Shown: one piece after another, positions 1 through 6,397 of the stretch
How positions within the stretch are numbered: position 1 is the stretch's first letter
How the letters are laid out: every line of letters begins with the position of its first letter
Assembly: GCA_016777745.1 (NCBI GenBank)
Contig: JADHQX010000079.1
Location: forward strand, 1-6,397
DNA: 6,397 nucleotides
Source: Candidatus Pelagibacterales bacterium
GTDB taxonomy: Bacteria; Pseudomonadota; Alphaproteobacteria; Pelagibacterales; AG-422-B15
Direction: 5' to 3'
Made by a program: the position numbers and the translations under genes
Notes under the pieces: model-generated
The model's input: the letters and a program-made list of their open reading frames with translations, nothing else
What the model was told of the DNA's origin: nothing
Databases searched by the model: none

Positions 1-3000
1 CACAAGGACATCACTACGTCGATCATATTACCGGTAAACTTACTAAATCAGCTAGCTCTTATGAAAGACCTCAGCCTCATGCATGTTTTATTCAAGGAAT
101 TGATGACGACTTAGTAAACGAAGGTGGCATCATGGATTTATGGGTAAGAGAGGCTCGTTTATTTAAATATGGCTCAGGAACTGGAACAAATTTTTCAAAT
201 TTAAGAGGTAGTACTGAAGGTCTTTCTGGTGGTGGTAGATCATCTGGTTTGATGAGTTTCTTAAAGATTGGTGACAGAGCTGCAGGCGCTATCAAATCTG
301 GTGGCACAACTAGAAGAGCTGCAAAAATGGTTGTTGTTGATATTGATCATCCAGATGTGGAAGAGTTTATAAAGTGGAAAGTTACTGAAGAACAAAAAGT
401 GGCAGCACTGGTAACTGGTTCAAAACTATGTTCAAAACACCTAAAGCAAGTAATGAACGCATGCCATAACTGTGAAGGTGACGGCGAGAGTTGTTTTGAT
501 CCAAGTAAAAACCCTGCGTTAAAAAGAGAAATTATATCAGCGAGAAAATCTGAAGTATCTGAAAATTATATTCAGAGAGTTATTCATTTTGCTAAACAAG
601 GGTATAAATCTATTGAATTTGATACATATGATAGTGATTGGGATTCAGAGGCTTACTTAACTGTTTCAGGGCAAAATTCTAATAATTCAATTCGTGTAAC
701 TGATGATTTTATAAATGCAGTAATTGAAGATAAGGATTGGAATTTAATTAATCGAACTGATGGTGCTATAAATAAAACTGTAAGAGCTAAAGAGTTGTGG
801 GATGAAGTTGGCTACGCAGCATGGTCATGCGCTGATCCTGGAATTCAGTTTCATACAACAGTTAATGATTGGCACACTTGTCCCGCCAGTGGTGAAATTA
901 AAGCTTCTAATCCATGTTCAGAATACATGTTTCTAGACAACACTGCATGTAACCTTGCTTCTTTAAACTTAATGACTTTTATGGATGAGAATAAATCATT
1001 GGAAATTGACTTATTTAAACACGCTATAAGAATTTGGACATTGATTTTAGAGATATCAGTTATGATGGCACAATTTCCGTCAAAAGAAATTGCCAAACTT
1101 TCTTATGAGTATCGGACTCTTGGTCTTGGTTATGCAAACTTGGGTGGCTTTCTTATGTCCAAAGGAATCTCATATGACTCCGATGAGGGAAGATCTATTT
1201 GTGCGGCAATTACATCTCTAATGACAGGTACATCCTATGCAACTTCAGCTGAAATTGCTGGAGAACTTGGACCCTTCCCTGGTTATGCTCAAAACTCTAA
1301 ACATATGTTAAGAGTTATTAGAAATCATAGAAGAGCAGCATATGGACACTCCGATGGATACGAAGAATTAAATACTAACCCTGTCCCACTTGTTATTGAA
1401 AATGTAAGAGATACTAAGCTTGGCATGGAAGCACAAAAATGTTGGGATACGGCATATGAGTTAGGTCAAAAATATGGCTATAGAAATGCTCAAACATCAG
1501 TAATTGCGCCAACTGGAACAATTGGTCTTGTTATGGATTGCGATACAACTGGTATTGAGCCTGACTTTGCTATGGTGAAGTTTAAAAAGCTTGCAGGTGG
1601 TGGCTACTTTAAGATTATAAACAGAACAGTTCCAGATGCATTAAATCAACTTCAATATACAGAAGGTGAAATTACCGAAATTATTAATTATGCAGTTGGA
1701 CATGGCACTCTTGAAACTGCGCCATTCATAAACCACGAAACTCTCAAGGAAAAAGGGTTTACTGAAAAAGAATTAAATATTCTTGAGAGTAATTTAAAAA
1801 ATGTTTTTGATATCAGATTTTCATTTAATATTTTTACTCTTGGTAAAGAATTCTGCACAGACGTTCTGAATTTCTCAGAAGAACAGTTAAATGATTTCAA
1901 CTTTAATATGCTCTCTGAGCTAGGTTTTTCTAGCAAAGAAATTGATGAGGCTAATACTTACTGCTGTGGAACAATGACTCTAGAGGAAGCCCCACATATT
2001 AAAGATGAGCATTTAAGTGTTTTTGACTGTGCTAATCCTTGTGGTAAAATTGGAAAAAGATTCCTATCTACTGAAAGTCACATAAAAATGATGGCTGCAG
2101 CCCAACCTTTTATCTCAGGCGCTATATCTAAAACAATAAATATGCCAAATGATGCTAGTGTAGACGATTGCATGGAAGCTTACTTAATGTCTTGGAAGCT
2201 TGGTACTAAAGCTAACGCACTTTATAGAGATGGTTCAAAACTTAGTCAGCCTCTAGCCTCTAAGTTAGTTGAGGATATTGAAGATGAAGAAGAAGAAATA
2301 ATTTCAAAACCTACCCCTATTGAGCAAACAATGGCGATTGCGCAACAAGCAGCTCAGCAAGCTGTTTACGGTGCAAGAAACAAAGTTCCAGATAGAAGAA
2401 AAGGTTATATTCAAAAGGCTATAGTTGGTGGTCATAAAGTCTATCTACACACGGGTGAGTATGAAGATGGTACTTTAGGAGAGATATTTATTGATATGCA
2501 TAAAGAAGGTGCGTTCCTTAGAAGTCTTATGAACAACTTTGCAATTGCTATATCTATCGGTCTACAATACGGTGTGCCTCTCGAAGAATATGTGGAAGCG
2601 TTTACATTTACTAGATTTGATCCATCGGGTGTAGTTCAAGGAAATAATAGAATTAAAAACTCAACCTCAATTCTAGACTATGTATTCAGAGAACTTGCTG
2701 TCTCATATCTTGGTAGAAACGATTTAGCTCATACCGATAGTTCAGATGTAGATTTTTCTCTTGGAGCTGGTGCTGAAGAAGGAGCGTTGAAAAAAAATCA
2801 AATTCCATGGAAAATTGTTAAAAAAATGTCTAGTCAGGGATTTTTAAGAGGACAAACATCAGAAAACTTAATGGTAGTAAACTCTTCTAATAATGCAGGC
2901 TCTTACAGTGAAAGTCCTAAAGTTGAACAAGGAGCTTCCGTTACACCAGATGCTATTAAGTCCAGTACCTCTAGTGATCCTATGGCGAGTAAGGTTCAGG

Positions 3001-3119
3001 TAGCTAGAATGATGGGGTATGAAGGTGATGCATGTCCAGAATGTAGTGCTTTTACCTTAGTAAGAAATGGTACCTGTTTAAAATGTGATAGTTGTGGTGC
3101 AACGACTGGTTGCTCTTAA
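1..3119 (+). CDS. nrdJ: Class II (adenosylcobalamin-dependent) ribonucleotide reductase, 5'-truncated by window edge
   Basis: This enzyme reduces ribonucleotides to deoxyribonucleotides in the cytoplasm, using adenosylcobalamin to make a thiyl radical. The frame is open from base 3 through the ATG at 132, which is internal: upstream codons give a conserved [10 protein letters not shown] stretch. About 1038 residues are visible; family members are usually about 1200, so the N-terminus lies outside. Numbering from the codon at base 3: Cys28 (84-86) is the likely first redox cysteine; NPCSE at 303-307 holds the likely thiyl Cys305 (915-917) and Glu307; Cys316 (948-950), 11 residues on, is the second redox cysteine. 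PTGTIG at 503-508 is the substrate phosphate loop. An acidic, then Gln/Ala-rich linker (about 757-795) precedes a TSCPD-type domain (about 805-900). The tail has six cysteines spaced C-x2-C-x10-C-x2-C-x2-C-x5-C (3033-3113), a zinc-ribbon-like element that probably also re-reduces the active site. Its TAA overlaps the aspS stop. The promoter is outside the window, so regulation by a cobalamin riboswitch cannot be judged. Confidence 0.97.
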   Translation, partial: QGHHYVDHITGKLTKSASSYERPQPHACFIQGIDDDLVNEGGIMDLWVREARLFKYGSGTGTNFSNLRGSTEGLSGGGRSSGLMSFLKIGDRAAGAIKSGGTTRRAAKMVVVDIDHPDVEEFIKWKVTEEQKVAALVTGSKLCSKHLKQVMNACHNCEGDGESCFDPSKNPALKREIISARKSEVSENYIQRVIHFAKQGYKSIEFDTYDSDWDSEAYLTVSGQNSNNSIRVTDDFINAVIEDKDWNLINRTDGAINKTVRAKELWDEVGYAAWSCADPGIQFHTTVNDWHTCPASGEIKASNPCSEYMFLDNTACNLASLNLMTFMDENKSLEIDLFKHAIRIWTLILEISVMMAQFPSKEIAKLSYEYRTLGLGYANLGGFLMSKGISYDSDEGRSICAAITSLMTGTSYATSAEIAGELGPFPGYAQNSKHMLRVIRNHRRAAYGHSDGYEELNTNPVPLVIENVRDTKLGMEAQKCWDTAYELGQKYGYRNAQTSVIAPTGTIGLVMDCDTTGIEPDFAMVKFKKLAGGGYFKIINRTVPDALNQLQYTEGEITEIINYAVGHGTLETAPFINHETLKEKGFTEKELNILESNLKNVFDIRFSFNIFTLGKEFCTDVLNFSEEQLNDFNFNMLSELGFSSKEIDEANTYCCGTMTLEEAPHIKDEHLSVFDCANPCGKIGKRFLSTESHIKMMAAAQPFISGAISKTINMPNDASVDDCMEAYLMSWKLGTKANALYRDGSKLSQPLASKLVEDIEDEEEEIISKPTPIEQTMAIAQQAAQQAVYGARNKVPDRRKGYIQKAIVGGHKVYLHTGEYEDGTLGEIFIDMHKEGAFLRSLMNNFAIAISIGLQYGVPLEEYVEAFTFTRFDPSGVVQGNNRIKNSTSILDYVFRELAVSYLGRNDLAHTDSSDVDFSLGAGAEEGALKKNQIPWKIVKKMSSQGFLRGQTSENLMVVNSSNNAGSYSESPKVEQGASVTPDAIKSSTSSDPMASKVQVARMMGYEGDACPECSAFTLVRNGTCLKCDSCGATTGCS

Positions 3120-4915
3120 TTAATAGAAGGTTCTATTTTAGATAGAGACAACTCTTTCAATATATCATCCGATACCTCAGCTGGCGCATTCATCATTAAA
3201 TCTTGCGCCTGTTGATTCATTGGAAATAGAATTACTTCTCTTATATTCTTAACATCTGCTAACAGCATTATAATTCTATCAATCCCTGGTGCTATTCCAC
3301 CATGTGGCGGTACACCGTAACTAAATGCGTTAATCATGCCTCCAAATTTATCTAGGACCTGTTCTTTTTTATAACCTGCTATTTCAAAAGCTTGAAACAT
3401 AATTTCAGGAATATGATTTCTAATTGCACCGGAAGATAGCTCAATACCATTACAAACAATATCATATTGATAGCCGAGTATGTCGAGTGGATCCATTGTT
3501 TTAAGAGCCTCTATTCCACCCTGTGGCATAGAGAAGGGATTATGACTAAAATCAATTTTTTGGTTTTGTTCGTCAAATTCATACATAGGAAAATCAATAA
3601 TCCAGCAGAATCTGAAGACGTCTTTTTCAATTAAATCCAGCTCTACTCCAACTCTGTCACGAGTTGCAGAAGCTAATTCATATGCAGTTTTAGGCATTGA
3701 ACAAGAAAAGAAAATAGCATCACCAAAAGATAAATTGGATTCTTCAAATATCTTTTTAAGTTGGTCTTCTGGAATAAATTTGGCGATAGGTCCTTTTGCT
3801 TTTAACGCTCCATCAATTTTATCAAATATAATGTACCCCAAACCCGGAGCATTCATTTCTTTTATTGCCCAATTGTTCATTGAGTCATAGAAACTTCTAG
3901 CTTGCTTAGATCCATTGGGACAAGGTATGCCAATTACTTCAGCGCCATTTTTGATTAACTTTTTAAAAGCTTCAAAAGATACTTCTGGTGAATTAAAAAT
4001 ATTAGTTAAATTAGATAGAATAATTGGATTTCTTAAGTCAGGTTTATCAGATCCGTAATATTTCATTGCGTCGGCATATGTAATGCGAGGGAATGGACTT
4101 TCACCAACTCTTTTATCAGAAAATTTTTCAAATACTTTTTGAAGTACAGGTTCAATAGCATTAAAAACATCATCTTGTTCAACAAATGACATTTCCATAT
4201 CAAGTTGATAAAATTCTCCAGGACTTCGATCAGCTCTAGCATCCTCGTCTCGAAAACATGGAGCAATTTGAAAATACTTATCAAAACCAGCGGCCATAAT
4301 TAGCTGCTTGAACTGCTGCGGTGCTTGGGGCAATGCATAGAATTTTCCAGGATGAATTCTACTTGGTACCAAATAGTCTCTTGCCCCTTCAGGACTAGAG
4401 GCAGTTAGAATTGGAGTTTGCATTTCAAGAAATCCAGCATTAGTCATTAGCTCTCTGATGAAAGCTATTACATCCGATCTCAATTGAATATTTTTATGTA
4501 AACCTTCTCTTCGGGCATCTAAAAATCTATATTTAAGCCTAATATCTTCTGGGTAATTTGCTTCACCAAAAACAGGCATTGGAAGTTCTTCCGCATCAGA
4601 TAAAACCTCAACTGTATCAATGGCAATTTCTATTTCACCCGTTTTAAGTTCACTATTAATAGTTTCAATTTCTCTCTTAACAACTTTACCAATAATTTTT
4701 ACTACAGACTCAACTCTTAAGTTTTCAATTAGATTTAGAATTTCAATTTTAGAGTTATCTATTACGCACTGAGTTATTCCATAGTGATCTCTAAGATCTA
4801 AAAATAATAAATTTCCATGATCTCTTTTACGATTAATCCATCCAGATATAGATATAGATTTATCTATATCATTTATATTAAGCTCGTTACAATTATGTGA
4901 TCTATATTTATTCAT
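3116..4915 (-). CDS. aspS: Aspartate--tRNA ligase, bacterial type, possibly non-discriminating (Asp/Asn)
   Basis: This cytoplasmic class IIb synthetase joins aspartate to tRNA-Asp. The 599 residues match the usual bacterial length (about 590). Domains in order: an OB-fold anticodon-binding domain (about 1-110, with [10 protein letters not shown] at 25-34); the catalytic core with SSPEGARD at 173-180, the amino-acid/ATP-site stretch ALPQAPQ at 194-200 and motif 2 FRDE at 221-224; a bacterial GAD insertion (about 290-410); and motif 3 GIAPGIDR at 540-547, ending in the ATP-binding Arg547. The ATG is supported because MNKYRSHNC aligns with the N-terminus of alphaproteobacterial homologues. No Shine-Dalgarno sequence precedes it. 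His33 follows Arg-Asp, as in non-discriminating AspRS such as that of Pseudomonas, which also charges tRNA-Asn for amidation by GatCAB; residue 84, the second known determinant, is Glu, so that reading is tentative. The gene is divergent from rnd and converges on nrdJ with a 4-base overlap. Confidence 0.98.
   Translation of the reverse strand: MNKYRSHNCNELNINDIDKSISISGWINRKRDHGNLLFLDLRDHYGITQCVIDNSKIEILNLIENLRVESVVKIIGKVVKREIETINSELKTGEIEIAIDTVEVLSDAEELPMPVFGEANYPEDIRLKYRFLDARREGLHKNIQLRSDVIAFIRELMTNAGFLEMQTPILTASSPEGARDYLVPSRIHPGKFYALPQAPQQFKQLIMAAGFDKYFQIAPCFRDEDARADRSPGEFYQLDMEMSFVEQDDVFNAIEPVLQKVFEKFSDKRVGESPFPRITYADAMKYYGSDKPDLRNPIILSNLTNIFNSPEVSFEAFKKLIKNGAEVIGIPCPNGSKQARSFYDSMNNWAIKEMNAPGLGYIIFDKIDGALKAKGPIAKFIPEDQLKKIFEESNLSFGDAIFFSCSMPKTAYELASATRDRVGVELDLIEKDVFRFCWIIDFPMYEFDEQNQKIDFSHNPFSMPQGGIEALKTMDPLDILGYQYDIVCNGIELSSGAIRNHIPEIMFQAFEIAGYKKEQVLDKFGGMINAFSYGVPPHGGIAPGIDRIIMLLADVKNIREVILFPMNQQAQDLMMNAPAEVSDDILKELSLSKIEPSIN
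3122..3137. terminator. Weak candidate terminator hairpin just past nrdJ, inside the aspS 3' end
   Basis: The arms AATAGAA (3122-3128) and TTCTATT (3131-3137) pair perfectly over 7 bases with 2 bases between, so a real hairpin would open the inner pairs. On the plus strand it begins three bases after the nrdJ stop codon and leads into a run of four T (3136-3139), the right place for an nrdJ terminator. It lies within codons for the last residues of aspS. The stem has only one G-C pair, so it is thermodynamically weak; chance is a real alternative. Confidence 0.25.
4851..4870. repeat. 20-base inverted repeat inside the 5' end of aspS
   Basis: GATATAGAT (4851-4859) and ATCTATATC (4862-4870) are perfect 9-base inverted arms separated by TT. 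In the aspS message this could fold as an 8-pair stem with a UAAA loop, 46 to 65 bases after the first base of the start codon. Part of it overlaps a short tandem array of GATATA (4845-4859, two and a half units). The bases encode Asp-Ile-Asp-Lys-Ser-Ile-Ser in the OB-fold domain, a region that varies between homologues. It may be an RNA hairpin, a protein-binding site near the divergent starts, or a chance result of alternating Ile/Ser/Asp codons in AT-rich DNA. Confidence 0.4.
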
Positions 4916-4949
4916 ACTAATAATTTAAAGGTACTGTATAGTTAATTAT
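4916..4949. promoter_or_regulatory. 34-base divergent spacer that must serve the aspS and rnd starts
   Basis: This is the only sequence between the aspS ATG (minus strand) and the rnd ATG (plus strand), so any promoters must lie here or inside the opposing genes. On the plus strand TATAGT at 4937-4942 resembles a -10 box (5 of 6 matches). It would start transcription at or next to the rnd ATG at 4950, giving a leaderless message, but no good -35 hexamer lies 17 bases upstream. On the minus strand TATACA (4935-4940) and TAAATT (4922-4927) are weak -10 candidates. The only purine-rich stretch, AAAGG at 4927-4931, sits 18 bases before the rnd ATG, too far for a normal ribosome binding site. The -10 assignments are inference. 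Confidence 0.35.
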
Positions 4950-5789
4950 ATGGAATTAGTCCAAGATAATAAATCACTAATAAAGATCACTAAAACACTG
5001 AAAAAAAATGAAGTATTATTTGTTGATACGGAATTTTTAAGAAATAACACTTACTGGCCAAAACTTTGCTTAATACAAATAAAAACAAAGAAAAAAGTGT
5101 ACCTCATAGATCCACTAGCCAAAGGTATGGATCTAAATGTTATTAAGGAGATTTTTATTGATCCTAAAATTTTAAAGGTTTTCCACTCATCAAGGCAAGA
5201 TATAGAGGTTCTAATGAACGTCTTCAATGTAATCCCCTGGCCTATTTATGATACTCAAATAGCAGCAAACTTCATATTAGAAGAAACTGATATTGGTTAT
5301 GCTAATTTGGTTGAAAAATTATGTGATAAAAAATTAAGTAAAAAATTTCAGGTTTCTGATTGGAGTAGAAGACCTTTAAAGGACAAGCAAATTGAATATG
5401 CTGCATTAGATGTTGAATACTTACCAGTTTTATATAAGGAATTAGAATCTAAGATAAAAGCTAAAAGAAAAATTAGATTATTTAGATCTGAAATAGAAAA
5501 GTTAAAAGATATTAATGAGATTTATAATCCAAAAAAATCATACAAAAAAATAAATTATAGAAAAAAAATTATTATAAAATCTAGATTAAAGATCTTATCT
5601 GAATGGAGAGAGCTGTCAGCTCAAAAACTAAATATACCTAGGAACTGGATTATTTCAGATAAAACCATACTTTCTGCTTCAAAAAAAGATTTTAGGATAG
5701 TAAAATTAATAAGAAATACAAAAAATAGAAACTTTGATCAAAAATTAGATAGCTTTAAAAAATTTCTACTTAAAAAAATTCTCTCTTAA
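4950..5789 (+). CDS. rnd: Ribonuclease D, short form with one HRDC-like region
   Basis: This is a 3'-5' exoribonuclease of the DEDDy family that trims tRNA precursors and other stable RNAs in the cytoplasm. The exonuclease motifs are all visible: Exo I VDTEF (Asp26, Glu28), Exo II HSSRQDIEVL (Asp84) and Exo III YAALDVEYLP (Tyr150, Asp154), so the catalytic domain (about 1-170) should be active. A lysine-rich linker (about 193-213) leads to an HRDC-like region (about 211-275, with SEWRELSAQKLNIPRNW). RNase D proteins are usually about 370-390 residues with two HRDC domains; this one ends at 279. The next gene overlaps its end on the opposite strand, so no frameshifted remnant of a second HRDC can follow. 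The ATG at 4950 is the first possible start, because an in-frame TAA lies at 4926-4928 with no ATG, GTG or TTG between. The N-terminus MELVQDNKSL fits the family. The 3' half is extremely AT-rich. Confidence 0.95.
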   Translation: MELVQDNKSLIKITKTLKKNEVLFVDTEFLRNNTYWPKLCLIQIKTKKKVYLIDPLAKGMDLNVIKEIFIDPKILKVFHSSRQDIEVLMNVFNVIPWPIYDTQIAANFILEETDIGYANLVEKLCDKKLSKKFQVSDWSRRPLKDKQIEYAALDVEYLPVLYKELESKIKAKRKIRLFRSEIEKLKDINEIYNPKKSYKKINYRKKIIIKSRLKILSEWRELSAQKLNIPRNWIISDKTILSASKKDFRIVKLIRNTKNRNFDQKLDSFKKFLLKKILS

Positions 5790-6397
5790 GAAAGGTATAG
5801 TAATTTTTTGTTTATTTTTAAGAGATAGATTATTAATTTTAATCAACATGTCAGACAAGTCACTATAACTTCTTACAACTCTACTGGATAAATATTTAAT
5901 GACATCAACTGTAATTGAAATTTGATGGTCTGAAAAATATTTGTTTATTAAAACTTCTATTATTTGATCGTTGGGCTTTTCAATAACAGTAGATAAAATC
6001 GACTTAAATCGAGATTCTAAATCTTTAAATTTAAAATTAATATCTTTGTTTTCACTGCACAAAAATAAAATATAATTATCATTGAATAAACATTGATTAA
6101 AAATATCTAGAATAATGTTTTCTTGATCTGATTTAATTAGTGAAAAATTATCAATAAGATAATTTCTTTTACTATCTTTATTGAAATTTATATCATCATT
6201 TTTAAGATCAATTAATTTTGCATCCGCTCTTTGCATCCATATATTACCAAGGTGAGACTTTCCTGATCTACCTTCACCATATATAATTGCCGCTTTATTG
6301 TGCCAATCTGGCCATAACGAAACAAGATCTACAGCTTTTTTATTTGTAGAATTTACAAAAAAATCACTCTCACTAAAATTAGTTTTTGCTTCCAAAT
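5766..6397 (-). CDS. hda: DnaA-related regulatory ATPase Hda/HdaA, 5'-truncated by window edge
   Basis: Hda works with the DNA-loaded beta clamp to stimulate ATP hydrolysis by DnaA, limiting re-initiation of replication. The visible 209 residues hold an AAA+ domain and lack the DNA-binding domain of DnaA. Numbering from the TTG at 6393-6395: the Walker A loop GEGRSGKS is at 40-47; Walker B is YLIDN at 79-83, with Asp-Asn as in E. coli Hda where DnaA has Asp-Asp; the arginine-finger box DLESR is at 125-129; and the sensor II region VVRSY is at 173-177. The TTG is probably internal, because the frame stays open to the window end and homologues carry a clamp-binding QL-x-L-x-L type motif just before this point. 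About 5-20 residues are probably missing. The motif order and length favour Hda over DnaA (about 450 residues or more) or the DnaA helper DiaA, which is unrelated. It converges on rnd, overlapping its last 24 bases. Confidence 0.9.
   Translation of the reverse strand, partial: LEAKTNFSESDFFVNSTNKKAVDLVSLWPDWHNKAAIIYGEGRSGKSHLGNIWMQRADAKLIDLKNDDINFNKDSKRNYLIDNFSLIKSDQENIILDIFNQCLFNDNYILFLCSENKDINFKFKDLESRFKSILSTVIEKPNDQIIEVLINKYFSDHQISITVDVIKYLSSRVVRSYSDLSDMLIKINNLSLKNKQKITIPFLRENFFK
5773..5825. terminator. Nested inverted repeats over the rnd/hda junction, candidate terminator
   Basis: Two alternative stems span the rnd stop codon. The first pairs AAAAAATT (5773-5780) with AATTTTTT (5802-5809) across 21 bases, an A-tract/T-tract arrangement that could end rnd transcription. 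The second pairs TCTCTTAAGAA (5782-5792) with TTTTTAAGAGA (5815-5825), 11 pairs with one G-U and a 22-base loop. Read on the hda strand, the second stem is followed three bases later by seven T, but those T lie in the last hda codons (Phe-Phe), before its TAG, so termination there would remove the stop codon. The stems are AT-rich and the loops large, so function is uncertain. Confidence 0.3.

Noticed and set aside
28..37. 10-base perfect palindrome TTACCGGTAA in nrdJ
   Set aside because: Short, inside conserved codons (Ile-Thr-Gly-Lys), single copy; expected by chance.
132..134. ATG at 132 as the nrdJ start
   Set aside because: The frame continues upstream to the window edge with family-conserved residues including a likely redox cysteine.
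92..307. 71-codon open frame on the minus strand within nrdJ
   Set aside because: Antisense to strongly conserved nrdJ codons; proline-rich composition and no recognisable domain; a shadow frame.
851..1096. 81-codon minus-strand frame inside nrdJ
   Set aside because: Lies opposite the NPCSE active-site region of nrdJ; no domain or start signal.
1688..1936. 82-codon minus-strand frame inside nrdJ
   Set aside because: Opposite coding sequence typical of alphaproteobacterial NrdJ; no independent support.
2271..2385. Acidic and Gln/Ala-rich low-complexity stretch in NrdJ
   Set aside because: Homologues also carry a variable low-complexity linker before the TSCPD-type domain, so it is not an insertion of note.
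4063..4284. 73-codon minus-strand frame inside aspS
   Set aside because: Same strand as aspS in another frame, overlapping motif 2; aspS is intact, so this is neither a frameshift remnant nor a gene.
5682..5692. Seven-A run followed by G in rnd, resembling a slippery frameshift site
   Set aside because: Such runs are common in this AT-rich gene, no downstream stimulatory stem was evident, and the alternative frame gives no sensible product.
6393..6395. TTG at 6393-6395 as the hda start
   Set aside because: The frame remains open to the window end, and homologues extend further at the N-terminus.

Overview
This window looks like a piece of a compact, AT-rich alphaproteobacterial chromosome. 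All four genes have sequence hallmarks closest to alphaproteobacterial versions: a long B12-dependent ribonucleotide reductase with a cysteine-rich tail, an AspRS beginning MNKYRSHNC, an RNase D, and a short DnaA-like Hda protein. Very low GC, near-zero intergenic space and overlapping convergent genes suggest a streamlined, probably free-living marine lineage such as the low-GC oceanic alphaproteobacteria. That placement is inference; no rRNA or other decisive marker is present.

Layout: 1-3119 (+) is nrdJ, cut at its 5' end by the window edge. It runs tail-to-tail into aspS (3116-4915, -), sharing a TTAA that holds both stop codons. A 34-base spacer (4916-4949) separates the divergent starts of aspS and rnd (4950-5789, +). 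rnd then overlaps the 3' end of hda (5766-6397, -) by 24 bases, and hda is cut at its 5' end by the other window edge. No stretch of even 50 bases lacks a gene, and no tRNA, rRNA, CRISPR array, insertion sequence, prophage gene or riboswitch was seen.

Functionally this is core information processing: dNTP supply (NrdJ), tRNA charging (AspRS), 3'-5' RNA trimming (RNase D) and control of replication initiation through DnaA-ATP hydrolysis (Hda). aspS, rnd and hda commonly lie near one another in alphaproteobacteria; from memory, often with ppk and ppx between hda and rnd, and those are absent here. The genes are arranged convergently and divergently, so they do not form one operon.

I found no evidence of a new biological system. 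The points worth a second look are the extreme 3' overlaps, inverted repeats at both gene junctions and early in aspS, the 34-base divergent promoter space without Shine-Dalgarno sequences, a short RNase D with a single HRDC-like region, and residues suggesting a non-discriminating AspRS.
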